Part shown: positions 1-9,286 of the stretch, piece after piece
How positions within the stretch are numbered: position 1 is the first letter of the stretch
How the letters are laid out: each line of letters begins with the position of its first letter
NCBI RefSeq assembly: GCF_036271055.1
Contig: NZ_DATBBJ010000063.1
Span: 62,001-126,000, forward strand
Source of the DNA: Scandinavium sp036271055
Lineage (GTDB): Bacteria > Pseudomonadota > Gammaproteobacteria > Enterobacterales > Enterobacteriaceae
Length of the DNA stretch: 64,000 nt
Direction of reading: 5' to 3'
Notes under the pieces: generated by a model
The model's input: only the letters and a program-made list of their open reading frames with translations
What the model was told of the DNA's origin: nothing
Databases searched by the model: none
Made by a program: the position numbers and the translations under genes

Positions 1-489
1 CGTTTTGCCCGTTGGGATGATATCAATTTTGAAAAACGGCTGTGGGAAATCCCTGCTGAAGTGATGAAGATGAAACGGCCACATATCGTTCCAATGTCGG
101 ATCAGGTTGTCGCACTTTTTGAGTCACTGAAGCCTATTACGGGGCTATACCCGCTGGTATTTGTCGGACGTAATGATCGTACAAAGCCGATCTCAAAAGA
201 GAGCGTTAATCAGGTGATTGAGTTGTTGGGATATAAAGGAAGGCTGACGGGGCATGGTTTCCGCCACACGATGAGTACCATTCTTCATGAAGAAGGCTTT
301 AACTCAGCGTGGATAGAAACGCAGCTAGCGCATGTGGATAAGAACGCGATACGTGGGACTTACAACCATGCGCAGTATTTGGAGGGGCGTAGGGAGATGA
401 TGCAGTGGTACGGGAATTATCTTAACAATCTTATTGTTGATAGAGATAGTTCAATATCCTTTCCACACCTAAAAACCATCAATATGTAA
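1..489 (+). CDS. Tyrosine-type integrase of the genomic island, C-terminal part (5' end outside window)
   Basis: This is the C-terminal catalytic domain of a P4-like tyrosine recombinase that inserts and excises the island at a tRNA gene. The frame is open from base 1, so the start lies upstream of the window. Visible active-site residues are the Arg of the HGFRH motif (codon 262-264), the His of LAHV (331-333) and the nucleophilic Tyr of GTYNHAQY (361-363). The tail after the Tyr is of normal length, so the domain looks intact. In such islands the integrase is next to the target tRNA. The selC-like att copy at 17,032 implies that selC lies just left of the window. Confidence 0.93.
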   Translation, partial: RFARWDDINFEKRLWEIPAEVMKMKRPHIVPMSDQVVALFESLKPITGLYPLVFVGRNDRTKPISKESVNQVIELLGYKGRLTGHGFRHTMSTILHEEGFNSAWIETQLAHVDKNAIRGTYNHAQYLEGRREMMQWYGNYLNNLIVDRDSSISFPHLKTINM

Positions 490-584
490 TGTGTTAATTA
501 TCTTTATTAATGCAGAAACCATTGATGATATTTAAAGCAGATAAAAATAAATATGGTGCATATTAAAATATGCACCAGTATTTC

Positions 585-2210
585 CTAACGATAAAGACCC
601 TCTAGTTGGGGCAACTTGAAAAAGTAAGATGCTTCAGACTTCTTAAATGCCCCAGTCGAGTTTTGGCGTAACTCTGCATTAATTAATACGCAGCATTTCT
701 CAGCTCTTGTAATACCAACATAATGAAGGTTTGTTTCTTGCGGAAGGCTGGGATATAGTGCTGTATTTCTATCAACTTCATTAATTGATCTATATGGAAA
801 AGACCATTCATCCATATCCAAATGCAATACTATTTTAAATTCAAGCCCTTTAGACTTGTGAAGTGTCATTACTTGAACTTCATTTTTATCTAATGGCATA
901 AACTGCTTTAAGTAAATATCGTTTGATATAATGTCCAAAACTGCATTATCATTAGGTATAGAAAACTGAATATTTAGCATTTCAGAGATTTCGTGGAACT
1001 TATTAATTAGTTCCTCATCTGTTAGTTTGCTCCTGAGAGTTTTAATTTTTTTTCTTAATAAAAACTGATGATTGTCATTTATAATCAAGCCATCAAATAC
1101 TTTATTAATTAACTCTTGCGCAGTGCCTATGGCCTTATACCTATACGCTAGAAGGTCTTTATATAAATCTGAGCATTCTGTGCCCAACTTATCTAATGGC
1201 GTATCAATATAAACTCTAAAATTTGATGTTAATCCTGAGCATAGTAATAGCAATGATTGCTCTTTTCTTGCAAAAATAGCTATTTGGTTAGCTTGCTCCA
1301 ACCCCCATTTTCCTTCATTTAACCATTTTGAAATCCATGATGATATTGTCATCGAAACATCTTTTAGGTTCCCTGATAATCTCTTTCTGTAAACATTGAT
1401 GCTTTCGCTTGGTAATAACACAAAATTTGAATCGAGTAACCTAGATGCATAATTAATTATTGATGGATGACACCTATGATTTAAATTTATTTCAAAATGT
1501 GCAAACACCTGCTTATCTCTAACCAAGTCAAGTAACAGCTCAGCATTTCCACCTCGAAACTCATAAATTGATTGCCAAACATCACCAACAGCAATAGAGC
1601 ATAAACCAAGTTCATTTATTTTTAGAAATAATTGATGCTGAGATAATGATGAATCTTGATATTCATCTATAAATATATGGCTATATCTCGCTTTAATATA
1701 TCGCGTTGCTGCAGGAGATTCATTAAGTATTTTTAATGCTAAGGCAGCAAATGAACTCATCCAAAGCATTCCTTCATCGTACAGTTTCTTATAACCGGAA
1801 TCTTCATTGATATTAACGACTGATGGTGTGCCAATAAATTTTTCCTTGAGGTAATGTTTATATGGAGACTCTAACCTCTTTAATACTTTGCATTCTGTTG
1901 GTTTACCCCCCCATATTCTTGGAAGAAATGGAATGATTATCTCCTTTAAGCAAAAACTATCAATCGTACCAAAGAAACTGTGTTTTGTATCGTGTCCTTC
2001 TGCCTTACATCTACGCTCCAGTTCTGAACTTGCTTTCCTTGTGAATGTAATTGCAATGACCCCTTTATGCTCAGGAAGACAGCCGGTAATATTTCTAATT
2101 TTTTCTTTTATAACTGTAGTTTTTCCACTTCCAGGACATGCTGTTATTACCATACTTTTAGGGTAATCAATAGCTAATATTTGCTGAGCAGTTGGAGAAA
2201 AAATACTCAT
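585..2210 (-). CDS. gajB: Gabija-type UvrD/Rep-like helicase (GajB-like)
   Basis: Superfamily 1 helicase-like protein of 541 residues and likely second component of a Gabija anti-phage system. Motifs in order, counted from the upstream GTG at 2,219, are Walker A ACPGSGKTT (27-35), ITFTRKA (motif Ia), DEYQD (185-189), GDVWQSIYEFRG (motif III, from 212), LHKSKGLEF (motif V) and YVGITRAEK (motif VI). In known Gabija systems GajB senses DNA ends or nucleotide depletion and activates GajA. I prefer the ATG at 2,210 because AAGGTG lies six bases before it; the GTG at 2,219 would overlap gajA. The gene follows gajA directly, so the two are co-transcribed. Base composition is visibly AT-rich compared with the chromosomal genes. 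A generic island helicase is the alternative, but the pairing favours Gabija. Confidence 0.85.
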   Translation of the reverse strand: MSIFSPTAQQILAIDYPKSMVITACPGSGKTTVIKEKIRNITGCLPEHKGVIAITFTRKASSELERRCKAEGHDTKHSFFGTIDSFCLKEIIIPFLPRIWGGKPTECKVLKRLESPYKHYLKEKFIGTPSVVNINEDSGYKKLYDEGMLWMSSFAALALKILNESPAATRYIKARYSHIFIDEYQDSSLSQHQLFLKINELGLCSIAVGDVWQSIYEFRGGNAELLLDLVRDKQVFAHFEINLNHRCHPSIINYASRLLDSNFVLLPSESINVYRKRLSGNLKDVSMTISSWISKWLNEGKWGLEQANQIAIFARKEQSLLLLCSGLTSNFRVYIDTPLDKLGTECSDLYKDLLAYRYKAIGTAQELINKVFDGLIINDNHQFLLRKKIKTLRSKLTDEELINKFHEISEMLNIQFSIPNDNAVLDIISNDIYLKQFMPLDKNEVQVMTLHKSKGLEFKIVLHLDMDEWSFPYRSINEVDRNTALYPSLPQETNLHYVGITRAEKCCVLINAELRQNSTGAFKKSEASYFFKLPQLEGLYR

Positions 2211-2211
2211 T

Positions 2212-3912
2212 TCATTCACCTTTAACTATTTTTACAAGGTGGTATAGCGGTTTAGCCAAATCATCCGAGTTAAGATTATGAAGGTCTTTTTTGATTTTTT
2301 TCAGAAGCATACGCATTCTTATTGCTTTTTTCTTTTGTAAGTATTCAATTGCGCTTTGATTATCTTTTTTATCTAACGCATCTAATATTGAAGCACTCAA
2401 TTCCTCGACAAGATCGGTTTCTAAATCAATTTTTGATAAATATACTCCCGATTTATTTATTTCCTCAGAAACTGTTTGCCAGTCACCGTTGGTAAGAGTA
2501 TCTAGAGATGTTATTTTTTTGTCGCTATGCTCAAACTTTTTGATATCAACTATATCTAAACATCGGTTTATACCTGCATAGTTCCACTTCTCTTGACCTT
2601 TTAGCTTTGATATATCGTTATCAGTTCGCATTACCCATGGAATTTCTAAAGCATCAAGTATTGCTGCATATATTTTAAATGATATTCCATCCACTGAAAT
2701 TAATGAAATGTTCAAATAATCTAGATCAATATTTAAACTTTTAGCCAAGGAATGGTAAAATAAAATTTCGGATGGCCCTTCGATTAAGAAAACACCATTT
2801 GAAAAGAATGATTCCGCTGGTAATATACTCATCCGATAGCTCATATCTTCCCAGCCATCTGAAATACCTTTCGAGCATCCTTCACTTGCGGCTACAGTGT
2901 GTCCATCCCGGTCAAGCAATCTTATTATTGAGTCTGGCTCGAAGTTTACCGCTATTTGGGGGGAGTGGGATGAAATGATTGTTTGACCTGGAAGTTCAGC
3001 TATCAAATAATCAGCTAATTTTCTTTGTTGATGAGGGTGTAGGTGTGCTTCAGGTTCTTCGATAACATAGAAGATAACTTCGTTATCGATATCATGTTCC
3101 TTAATACTTTTCGCTTTCCATAATGCCAGTAAGATTTGATTGTTTCGTCCGTCTCCTCCAAGCATTACGTTAGAACCATTTGTATTAGCTCCAAGTTGTA
3201 GGTTATCAATGAAGTCATTTATTCCAATTGCCCCAGTATCTAACTGTACAGAATACTCAGAGTAATGATGTGCAAGTTTTTTGAGCTCATCGTTAACTTC
3301 TTTTGTTGCTCTTTCTACATATATAAGCTGAGATATCTTATCATTAATTGACTGTAAATCTGAACTTATCTCTCCTAACAAATCGTCATCTTCTTCTCTT
3401 TCATCAGAGTTCAATGATTGTTGCGCTATTTTTAAGAGTTGCCTTTTTTCTTTGCGGATAAATCTCTCCAAATCTCGTTGTGACTGAATATATTTTAAAT
3501 TAACGAACTTAAGATAATAGCGAGAGTTAATTTCTTGCAAAGACTCTAAAGAATCACCAATAAAAAGTTTGTAGCTTAGATCAGATTTTTGTGCAACGTA
3601 CTTAATAAACGATTCACCTGAGTCACTGACATTCCCTTTCAAAATTGAAAGTACTGCATCTTCAATGATATCTTTAAAATGAATGATAATTTCAAACTCT
3701 TCACTAGAATTTCCATTTTCTAAATGAAAATCAAGTTCATTTGGTTCAATTTCTGAATCTGATACACTTTTATCTAATAGCATTCTTAGCGAATGCAGCA
3801 TATTACTTTTGCCAACATCATTAGCTCCGATGATCAGAGTATTAGAATTAAAATTGATGTGTGCATCTTTAAAATTTCTAAAACCTGTGAGTTTCAGAGA
3901 TGATATTTCCAA
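2212..3912 (-). CDS. gajA: Gabija-type OLD-family ATPase/TOPRIM endonuclease (GajA-like)
   Basis: Protein of 566 residues with an N-terminal ABC-type ATPase and a C-terminal TOPRIM nuclease, the architecture of OLD nucleases and GajA. Walker A is GANDVGKS (29-36), the signature-like segment is LGGDGRNNQ (about 251-259), Walker B is VIEEPEAHLHP (around 283-293) and the switch histidine is in SSHS (314-317). The TOPRIM part shows the acidic EGPSE (378-382) and the RTDND motif (429-433). A charged linker with a run of acidic residues lies near 170-185. Known GajA nicks DNA site-specifically and is restrained by nucleotides. The length is close to that of characterised GajA. It is the first gene of the pair; its TGA stop is immediately followed by the gajB ATG. 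A stand-alone OLD protein would lack the UvrD partner. Confidence 0.88.
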   Translation of the reverse strand: MEISSLKLTGFRNFKDAHINFNSNTLIIGANDVGKSNMLHSLRMLLDKSVSDSEIEPNELDFHLENGNSSEEFEIIIHFKDIIEDAVLSILKGNVSDSGESFIKYVAQKSDLSYKLFIGDSLESLQEINSRYYLKFVNLKYIQSQRDLERFIRKEKRQLLKIAQQSLNSDEREEDDDLLGEISSDLQSINDKISQLIYVERATKEVNDELKKLAHHYSEYSVQLDTGAIGINDFIDNLQLGANTNGSNVMLGGDGRNNQILLALWKAKSIKEHDIDNEVIFYVIEEPEAHLHPHQQRKLADYLIAELPGQTIISSHSPQIAVNFEPDSIIRLLDRDGHTVAASEGCSKGISDGWEDMSYRMSILPAESFFSNGVFLIEGPSEILFYHSLAKSLNIDLDYLNISLISVDGISFKIYAAILDALEIPWVMRTDNDISKLKGQEKWNYAGINRCLDIVDIKKFEHSDKKITSLDTLTNGDWQTVSEEINKSGVYLSKIDLETDLVEELSASILDALDKKDNQSAIEYLQKKKAIRMRMLLKKIKKDLHNLNSDDLAKPLYHLVKIVKGE

Positions 3913-4273
3913 CTTAAAATCCCTCTTTAAAGTATAAAATCTTTTTCATGATGAGGTTTCATGTAAAGTTTGCAACTGAATTGTGCTCATTTTTTGCGGC
4001 AGATCTACCCAGAACGGTTAATTACCCTAAAATGATGTTCAGACAAGTTATGCTTCTGGCACAGAGTGATAGCAGAAGGCAGATGCGCATCTTGACTCAT
4101 CACCAAGTGTTATAGAAGAGTCTGAGACAGTATTGGGTACACTACATGCGGCTGAGTCCTTTCCGCTGTTTTGATGATGTTGTGATCGCACCCCATACAT
4201 CCTCTGTTGATGAGGTGATGAACACAACCTGACGGATAAAGTGTAACTGCTGGTGCGATCAAGCGCAGGCCAA

Positions 4274-4299
4274 ACCGAAGCACTTTAGTGTGCTTCGGT
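4274..4299. terminator. Strong inverted repeat after the 4,310-4,744 gene
   Basis: Perfect ten-base arms (ACCGAAGCAC and GTGCTTCGGT) enclose a six-base loop. It starts about ten bases after the stop codon of the leftward gene at 4,310. A T-rich stretch follows only on the + strand side, so on the minus strand it would be a terminator without a good U-run. The rest of the gap 3,913-4,309 shows no convincing gene. Confidence 0.5.
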
Positions 4300-4309
4300 C
4301 TGGCGAATT

Positions 4310-4744
4310 TTATTTCCAACTATCCCTGTCTTCCCAGACGCTACGCAGCATTCCTGTTGTAGGTACTCTTACACTAAACCAGTCATAACTGAACACTGCC
4401 TTCTGATCGTCATCAAGTGAATCATCACCTGTTAGCACAACTTCACTTCCCGGTACACGAGTACTTTTGTTAACAACGATGCAGTTGATGGGTGGTAAGC
4501 CATTTTCAAGGCACAAATTACCCAAGATGCCCAATTGTCTCGAAAGAAACAATCCGGCATTTGGTTCCTCACGTTTCATGCAGGAAGCGACTTCACTGTA
4601 CGTGATAGGTTGCACCCATCGTGGGCGGGGGTTACTGAGTTTGGAGCTTTCGATATGGCTAACCAGAATTAACCAGATTTGTTGAGCTTGCACATGAATC
4701 CTGTCACCTTTCGCAAAATGTTTTAGTTCGTACAAGTTATTCAT
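4310..4744 (-). CDS. Hypothetical island protein, 144 aa
   Basis: I do not recognise this protein. It is a soluble-looking 144-residue product without signal peptide or membrane segment, starting MNNLYELKHF. The middle (WVQPITYSEVASCMKREE...) could be a small winged-helix-like segment, but that is only an impression. The start at 4,744 is preceded by GGGTGG at a suitable distance, which is better than the ATG nine codons upstream. It stands between the Gabija pair and the AAA/protease pair, all leftward. It could be an accessory or regulatory gene of either module; spacing of more than 300 bases on both sides argues for its own promoter. Confidence 0.6.
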   Translation of the reverse strand: MNNLYELKHFAKGDRIHVQAQQIWLILVSHIESSKLSNPRPRWVQPITYSEVASCMKREEPNAGLFLSRQLGILGNLCLENGLPPINCIVVNKSTRVPGSEVVLTGDDSLDDDQKAVFSYDWFSVRVPTTGMLRSVWEDRDSWK

Positions 4745-4771
4745 AATAGCCACCCGTTCTTTATTGAACAA

Positions 4772-5115
4772 ATTGTTCTATATCGACCATAAAGTTCAAT
4801 ATTGCACAATCCATTCTTTATTACAACATGTCAAGCCGGGTTCTGAAGACTGTTTCTGACACGACGCGGCCACGCTTAAGGGACATGACGTTTGCTGTGA
4901 GCGAGAGGCAGAAATTTATAATTGTCCCCACAGTGATGTTGAAAATATTGACATTGCTGTGTGGTACCAAGCAGGGATAAGGTCGCCAAAATCGTGCATA
5001 CAGAATGCAAGCACACATGATGTCTTTCCTTTTCCTGTGACTAGGTATTGCCACATTAAAGATGACAATACCTAGAAGTGCACATTACTCAGGGGGTTGT
5101 GCTGAGACACTAGAT
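4772..5115. other. Gap without recognised gene
   Basis: About 340 bases between the small hypothetical gene and the protease gene. Short open frames here have no ribosome-binding site and look random. It probably holds the promoter of the leftward gene starting at 4,744 and the 3' trailer of the protease operon. The sequence from 4,745 to 4,800 is rich in ATTGAACAA/TTGTTC-like half-sites, which may be an operator, but no named regulator fits. Confidence 0.35.
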
Positions 5116-7317
5116 TCAGAGTCTGACAGGTACTGGTACAGAAATACGTGGCTGTATCTCAATCAGACGAGCATCAGACTGAAGAATGCCTGCGAAAATT
5201 TCCGGATTTTTGGGGGCTTCTAGCGAAACGACGAATGCATATCGAATGCTTGCAGCTTTCGCACCGTCAATTTGATCCCCACCAGCGCGTGCCATGTAAT
5301 GGATCTCAAAGCTGGGAGCGACTAAGCTCTTACCTCTTTTATTAATCTCAGCGCTTAACACCGACTCCCATTTACCCGCATCAGCACGCAGCTCTGCTTC
5401 TGTGGCGACAGATTTCTGCTTAAAAAAGGACTGAGTTTTTTCAGGATCAGGTCGAAACGTTATTTCGACACCTGCTCGCGTATACATGGACGTATCTTGC
5501 GGATCCACAGGGCTGGAAAAACAGCAGGTTGCTTTGATTTTAACGTCGCCTGTAATGCCAGTCTCCGGGATGGGGAGAGGAACGCGCAGATATTTCCCTG
5601 GTGTCAGCTCACCTTGATAAAGAATGCGGGCTGTACCTACAGGAGATTCAATTATCTGGCCAAGATCCTCTGGAATTTTTCCCCAGCCGACATCGCCTTT
5701 ATCATGGCCAGAACGGTCGGCTGCATTGATCAGGAGCGCCTTGATGGCTAGTGGGGAAATATCATGACCTAATATGGCGCGAATACCCACCGCGTAACGT
5801 AATAGATAGGGAGCAGAGAAACTAGTGCCGCATGTCGGAACCAGCTTTGCGGGGTCACGATCGCTTGGCACGTGAAAATACTGGCGAGGGGTGCCACCAA
5901 ATGCCACCAGATCTGGTTTGACCAACCCTGGTGATCGACCAGGCCCCACCGCGCTGTAGGAAGCACGCTTCCATCCATCTTCGATCTGGTTGGTCGCACC
6001 GACAGCTAATGCATTTACACAATCAGAAGGGACTTGTATGCGATTGAGACTCAGTGAGCTCTCACACTCACCGTTATTCCCTGCAGCAATCGTCAGGAAG
6101 GTATCCCCATCTGCCAGATAGGTGTCAATCAGCGATGTCCATGGATGGATCTCATCATCATCGATTGGTAATGCAGGACCGAGACTGAGATTGAGAAACT
6201 CATACTGACGCGACAGTAAAATGTCTTCGAGGTGGCTCAGAGTGCGATAAAGCTCATATTGGTCCTCGCCATCAATGTTATTATCGAGAATACGGTGATG
6301 GTCAACGTACGAATATGGTCGGCTGGCTGTCTCCCCTGGCCAGAGCGGGCCAAAGAGAAATGCAGAAGTCACACCTAGACCGTGCGCCGGTCCATCCGGG
6401 TGATCGTCAGCAGAAGTATCTGCATGTGAATAATTGCCTATCCAACGTTCTAGTACATGTTTATCAGGTAAACCTCCGTCAAGAATAGCCACACGTACGT
6501 CTGAGGCGTAAGGCTGAACGTCTGGCAGGTCTAGGTTCGCCCCTACAGGCACACCACGGGTAAGAGGACGAAACGAACGTAGCGACGGAAGCGGTCTCAC
6601 AACACGCAGGAATGCAAAGGTGGCAAGGCGATTAAGGTCACACTCGTTACCCGCAATAGGCATAAACCAGAGGCTGCCTACCTCAATTGCCATTTTATTT
6701 TTGACAATGAATCCCAGTTCCTGCGCATAATTGATGAAAGCAGCTTTAATAAAATCATTGTTTCCGAGCGGCATCAGCTGTAGCCCCACCTCCCAAAATC
6801 CCTCAAACCCTTCCGCATTCTGCTTAATTTTTTCTGAAACGTCAGGCTCGGCAACGCTCCAGATACGAAACAAATCTGCTGCACCGCGTGTTTGCTCTGA
6901 GAAGTTATCCAACTCCTGACTGAATTCCGTCAGCCGGTCGCGTTTGCCCGCCACAAAAATCTTAGTTGTTGGGGAAGGCACGGGCTCCCCAACACGCGTC
7001 CAGCGATCAGGAAGAACATCGACGCCCTTGCTACCAATCGAGCGCACCGACATTTCTTTAAACAGAGTTCGGGGAAAATGCCCCTTCGCTATGTAGGAAG
7101 GATGAAGGGTTATCGCCGCAACCGCAAAATCTTTAGGACAAGCATCATCATCAAGCTTGTTCAGTTGACTTACCGTGTGTTTGAACTGAGGTTTAAGTCG
7201 GTCCATCACTTCAGAAAAGGTATAGATAGGCACCGAATTTGGATTCATTTTCGGAGGTGGCTTTAATGACGAGAGCAGTTCCGCTTTTCCGATTATATAA
7301 TTACGTTTTTCAGCCAT
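5116..7317 (-). CDS. S8 family (subtilisin-like) serine protease, 733 aa
   Basis: Large cytoplasmic subtilase without signal peptide. The catalytic triad is readable: Asp280 (VAILDGG), His312 (AHGLGV) and Ser499 (CGTSFSAP), with oxyanion Asn414 (IAAGNNGE). An unrecognised domain of about 265 residues precedes the protease core, and about 170 residues follow it. The start codon overlaps the end of the upstream AAA+ ATPase gene by eight bases, so the two are translationally coupled and probably form an ATP-driven protease or protease-plus-sensor module. Paired AAA ATPase and S8 peptidase genes are common in islands and plasmids and are suspected of roles in anti-phage defence. No substrate can be deduced. 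All catalytic residues are present, so the enzyme should be active. Confidence 0.85.
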   Translation of the reverse strand: MAEKRNYIIGKAELLSSLKPPPKMNPNSVPIYTFSEVMDRLKPQFKHTVSQLNKLDDDACPKDFAVAAITLHPSYIAKGHFPRTLFKEMSVRSIGSKGVDVLPDRWTRVGEPVPSPTTKIFVAGKRDRLTEFSQELDNFSEQTRGAADLFRIWSVAEPDVSEKIKQNAEGFEGFWEVGLQLMPLGNNDFIKAAFINYAQELGFIVKNKMAIEVGSLWFMPIAGNECDLNRLATFAFLRVVRPLPSLRSFRPLTRGVPVGANLDLPDVQPYASDVRVAILDGGLPDKHVLERWIGNYSHADTSADDHPDGPAHGLGVTSAFLFGPLWPGETASRPYSYVDHHRILDNNIDGEDQYELYRTLSHLEDILLSRQYEFLNLSLGPALPIDDDEIHPWTSLIDTYLADGDTFLTIAAGNNGECESSLSLNRIQVPSDCVNALAVGATNQIEDGWKRASYSAVGPGRSPGLVKPDLVAFGGTPRQYFHVPSDRDPAKLVPTCGTSFSAPYLLRYAVGIRAILGHDISPLAIKALLINAADRSGHDKGDVGWGKIPEDLGQIIESPVGTARILYQGELTPGKYLRVPLPIPETGITGDVKIKATCCFSSPVDPQDTSMYTRAGVEITFRPDPEKTQSFFKQKSVATEAELRADAGKWESVLSAEINKRGKSLVAPSFEIHYMARAGGDQIDGAKAASIRYAFVVSLEAPKNPEIFAGILQSDARLIEIQPRISVPVPVRL

Positions 7318-8431
7318 TGGTTAACTCCTTTGTCGCCAAACGTTTACGTATTGTTTCCCTGCTGACATTTGCAATTTTGGCCGCTTTTTGCTGTGCAAGC
7401 CCAAATTCACGTACTAGCCTGACAGCAAAGCTGATTTTTTCTGCTTTGGTTTTTGTCCCAACATCAAAATCAAGCTGCGCGATTAGGTCCGCTTCAAAAC
7501 TTTCCGGACGAAGTAAGTGTAACCTGCGTAATTGGGATATCTCGCGCTTAATGTTGCTATATGACTGACCCCGCAGGCTTTCTTTCAGAAGATCATACCA
7601 AGGGGCAAAGGTTGGGAAGTCCTGAGCGGCAAAGAGACGGATCGCCTCTGCCACCTGCGCCTCATCGGGCAATTCAAAGGTCACCTCAAGGTCAAATCTG
7701 CGCCATAGGGCAGGATCCACTAACTCAGGATGGTTTGTCGCTGCTACCAACACACCGCTGCTCGGCCAGTCCTCAAGCTCCTGTAGCATGATCGTAACGA
7801 GACGCTTCAGTTCACCCACATCAGACTCATCCGTACGCTTTTTGGCGATGGCATCAATTTCATCCAGCAAAAGTATGGAGGGGTGAGATTTGGCATAATC
7901 GATCACGCTACGCAGGTTGCTACCTGTACGACCGAGGAAGCTACTCATGACCGTGGTTAGGTCAAGTGTGTAAAGGGGAAGCTCTAACTGCTGAGAGAGC
8001 CACTGCGCCGTCATCGTTTTACCCACGCCTGGAGGCCCGCTGAATATCAGTGATTTCGTTGGTATCAGGCCATGGCGTGCAAGTAAATCGCTTTTCTTCC
8101 TTTCCAGTAATACCTGCTCAAGCTGGTTCTTTACCTGACTCTGTAGCAACGGTGATTCGCAAGCGTGTTCGGTAGCAGGGACTTTAAGCATTGCCTGGGG
8201 AGACGCATCATCATGAGCGCTCCCTGGGAATTCAAATGAAGAAGCCCCTTTTCTCATGACATCATGAGAACGGGCTGGACTGAGCTTAAGCAGCTCTTCA
8301 ATTTTAACAGCCATCTGCGGATCAGTTTTTCGGAGGGAGCGAATATGTTTCGCAAGATAGAGCCGTAAATCTTTATCGTTCCCTTCCAGGGATAGTTTAA
8401 CTATGTTGACTAAATCTAGTTCCATTTTCAC
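7310..8431 (-). CDS. AAA+ ATPase partner of the S8 protease, with C-terminal HTH
   Basis: A 373-residue AAA+ protein of the FtsH/spastin-like classic type. It has Walker A GPPGVGKT (132-139), Walker B LLLDEID (187-193), sensor-1 AATN (230-233) and an arginine finger in WRRFD (243-247). The first 125 residues are helical with a poorly conserved linker. The last 30 residues (QQKAAKIANVSRETIRKRL) look like a resolvase-type helix-turn-helix, unusual for such an ATPase and suggestive of DNA binding or autoregulation. It is the first gene of a two-gene operon with the protease. A second Met two codons in is an equally possible start. The function as unfoldase or remodeller feeding the protease is inferred. 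Confidence 0.85.
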   Translation of the reverse strand: MKMELDLVNIVKLSLEGNDKDLRLYLAKHIRSLRKTDPQMAVKIEELLKLSPARSHDVMRKGASSFEFPGSAHDDASPQAMLKVPATEHACESPLLQSQVKNQLEQVLLERKKSDLLARHGLIPTKSLIFSGPPGVGKTMTAQWLSQQLELPLYTLDLTTVMSSFLGRTGSNLRSVIDYAKSHPSILLLDEIDAIAKKRTDESDVGELKRLVTIMLQELEDWPSSGVLVAATNHPELVDPALWRRFDLEVTFELPDEAQVAEAIRLFAAQDFPTFAPWYDLLKESLRGQSYSNIKREISQLRRLHLLRPESFEADLIAQLDFDVGTKTKAEKISFAVRLVREFGLAQQKAAKIANVSRETIRKRLATKELTNG

Positions 8432-8795
8432 ATCCTGGGCAGCACTGATTATAATCTATTGAAATAAATGAATTTAAATAACTCAACTCAATGCGCATTT
8501 TGACAATTTTATAGCATTATAGTCATTACCTGTATGGAAGTCAGTAGGTGCTGTATTTTTTTACAGTGTTACAGTTTAGGTGTTTGCGAGGAAGGTAATT
8601 GCTGTCTAGGCAGACGGAAAGCTGTAGAAGGTGGGCCTGAACTGCTTTCCCCCTTTAGCGTCTTCAGCCCAACTGCACAAAGCAGCAATGCGAGTATTCA
8701 TGAGACGTCCTTCAGCAAAGTGCCGTAGTATGTGGGTGCATCAGGAGCGGTTAAAAAAGCGTCCGCTCCTGACACAAAGTAGTCGATACAGCCAT
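8432..8795. other. Gap with probable promoter of the ATPase-protease operon
   Basis: About 360 bases. The AT-rich part directly upstream of the ATPase gene (8,440-8,530) is the likely promoter region for the leftward operon. Open frames on the + strand between 8,534 and 8,909 have no recognisable product and no Shine-Dalgarno sequence. Confidence 0.4.
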
Positions 8796-9188
8796 TTACG
8801 CATCAGTCGCATAAATCCAGTCAGCACATTGAGGACATATCTTCTCCCCATGCCAGCAGACATGGCACCAGCAACATCGCCATTGCCGTATAGTAGTGTT
8901 AACCGGTAGAAGGCGCTTTTCTGGAGGCGGTATGGTTTGTGATGAGGTTTGCTCTTGCACTGTCTGGCGCTTGTTGAATCGACATTTTTTAAGTCGAGCG
9001 ACATTGTTGATATGCCCCGGAAGGTGCACAAACGTTTTTGTAGTTGTCAGAGGGTCAAACTGAACACCGATCTGCAGTTTGCAGTAAATGCAATGCAATG
9101 AATCAAAATCAACCTGTTGAACAGAGTCTGGTGTAACCCATTCACCATTTATGGTGACGGCGTGAGTGGCTAAAACGAAATAATTCAT
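8796..9188 (-). CDS. Putative zinc-ribbon protein of satellite elements, about 130 aa
   Basis: Small Cys-rich protein with CIYC in the N-terminal half and a C-terminal CCWCHVC...CPQC cluster, which fits a zinc ribbon. Genes of this kind usually stand beside YfjJ/YagK-type and AlpA genes in enterobacterial integrated elements, as here. The start at 9,188 has GGAG six bases upstream; the preceding ATG is too close. The biochemical role is unknown. Leftward, 100 bases after the YfjJ-like gene, probably same transcript. Confidence 0.7.
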   Translation of the reverse strand: MNYFVLATHAVTINGEWVTPDSVQQVDFDSLHCIYCKLQIGVQFDPLTTTKTFVHLPGHINNVARLKKCRFNKRQTVQEQTSSQTIPPPEKRLLPVNTTIRQWRCCWCHVCWHGEKICPQCADWIYATDA

Positions 9189-9286
9189 CATGAACTCCGC
9201 AACAAATGAAAAAAACCAGCATGGTTAGCTGGCTTTGTGGACAGATGGGGGAAGGAATTACTAGCGTCTTGTACAGCGGGTTAGAT

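Noticed and set aside
1888..2166. Open frame on the + strand within gajB
   Set aside because: It is the complement of the helicase gene with its Walker and ATP-site codons; no own family or ribosome-binding site.
4110..4319. 69-residue leftward frame after the 144-residue hypothetical gene
   Set aside because: Overlaps the strong inverted repeat at 4,274-4,299 and has no ribosome-binding site; composition looks non-coding.
4821..5054. 77-residue leftward frame
   Set aside because: No start signal and no plausible protein character.
8534..8909. Short + strand frames upstream of and across the zinc-ribbon gene
   Set aside because: Antisense to a better supported Cys-rich gene or in its 3' region; no Shine-Dalgarno sequence.
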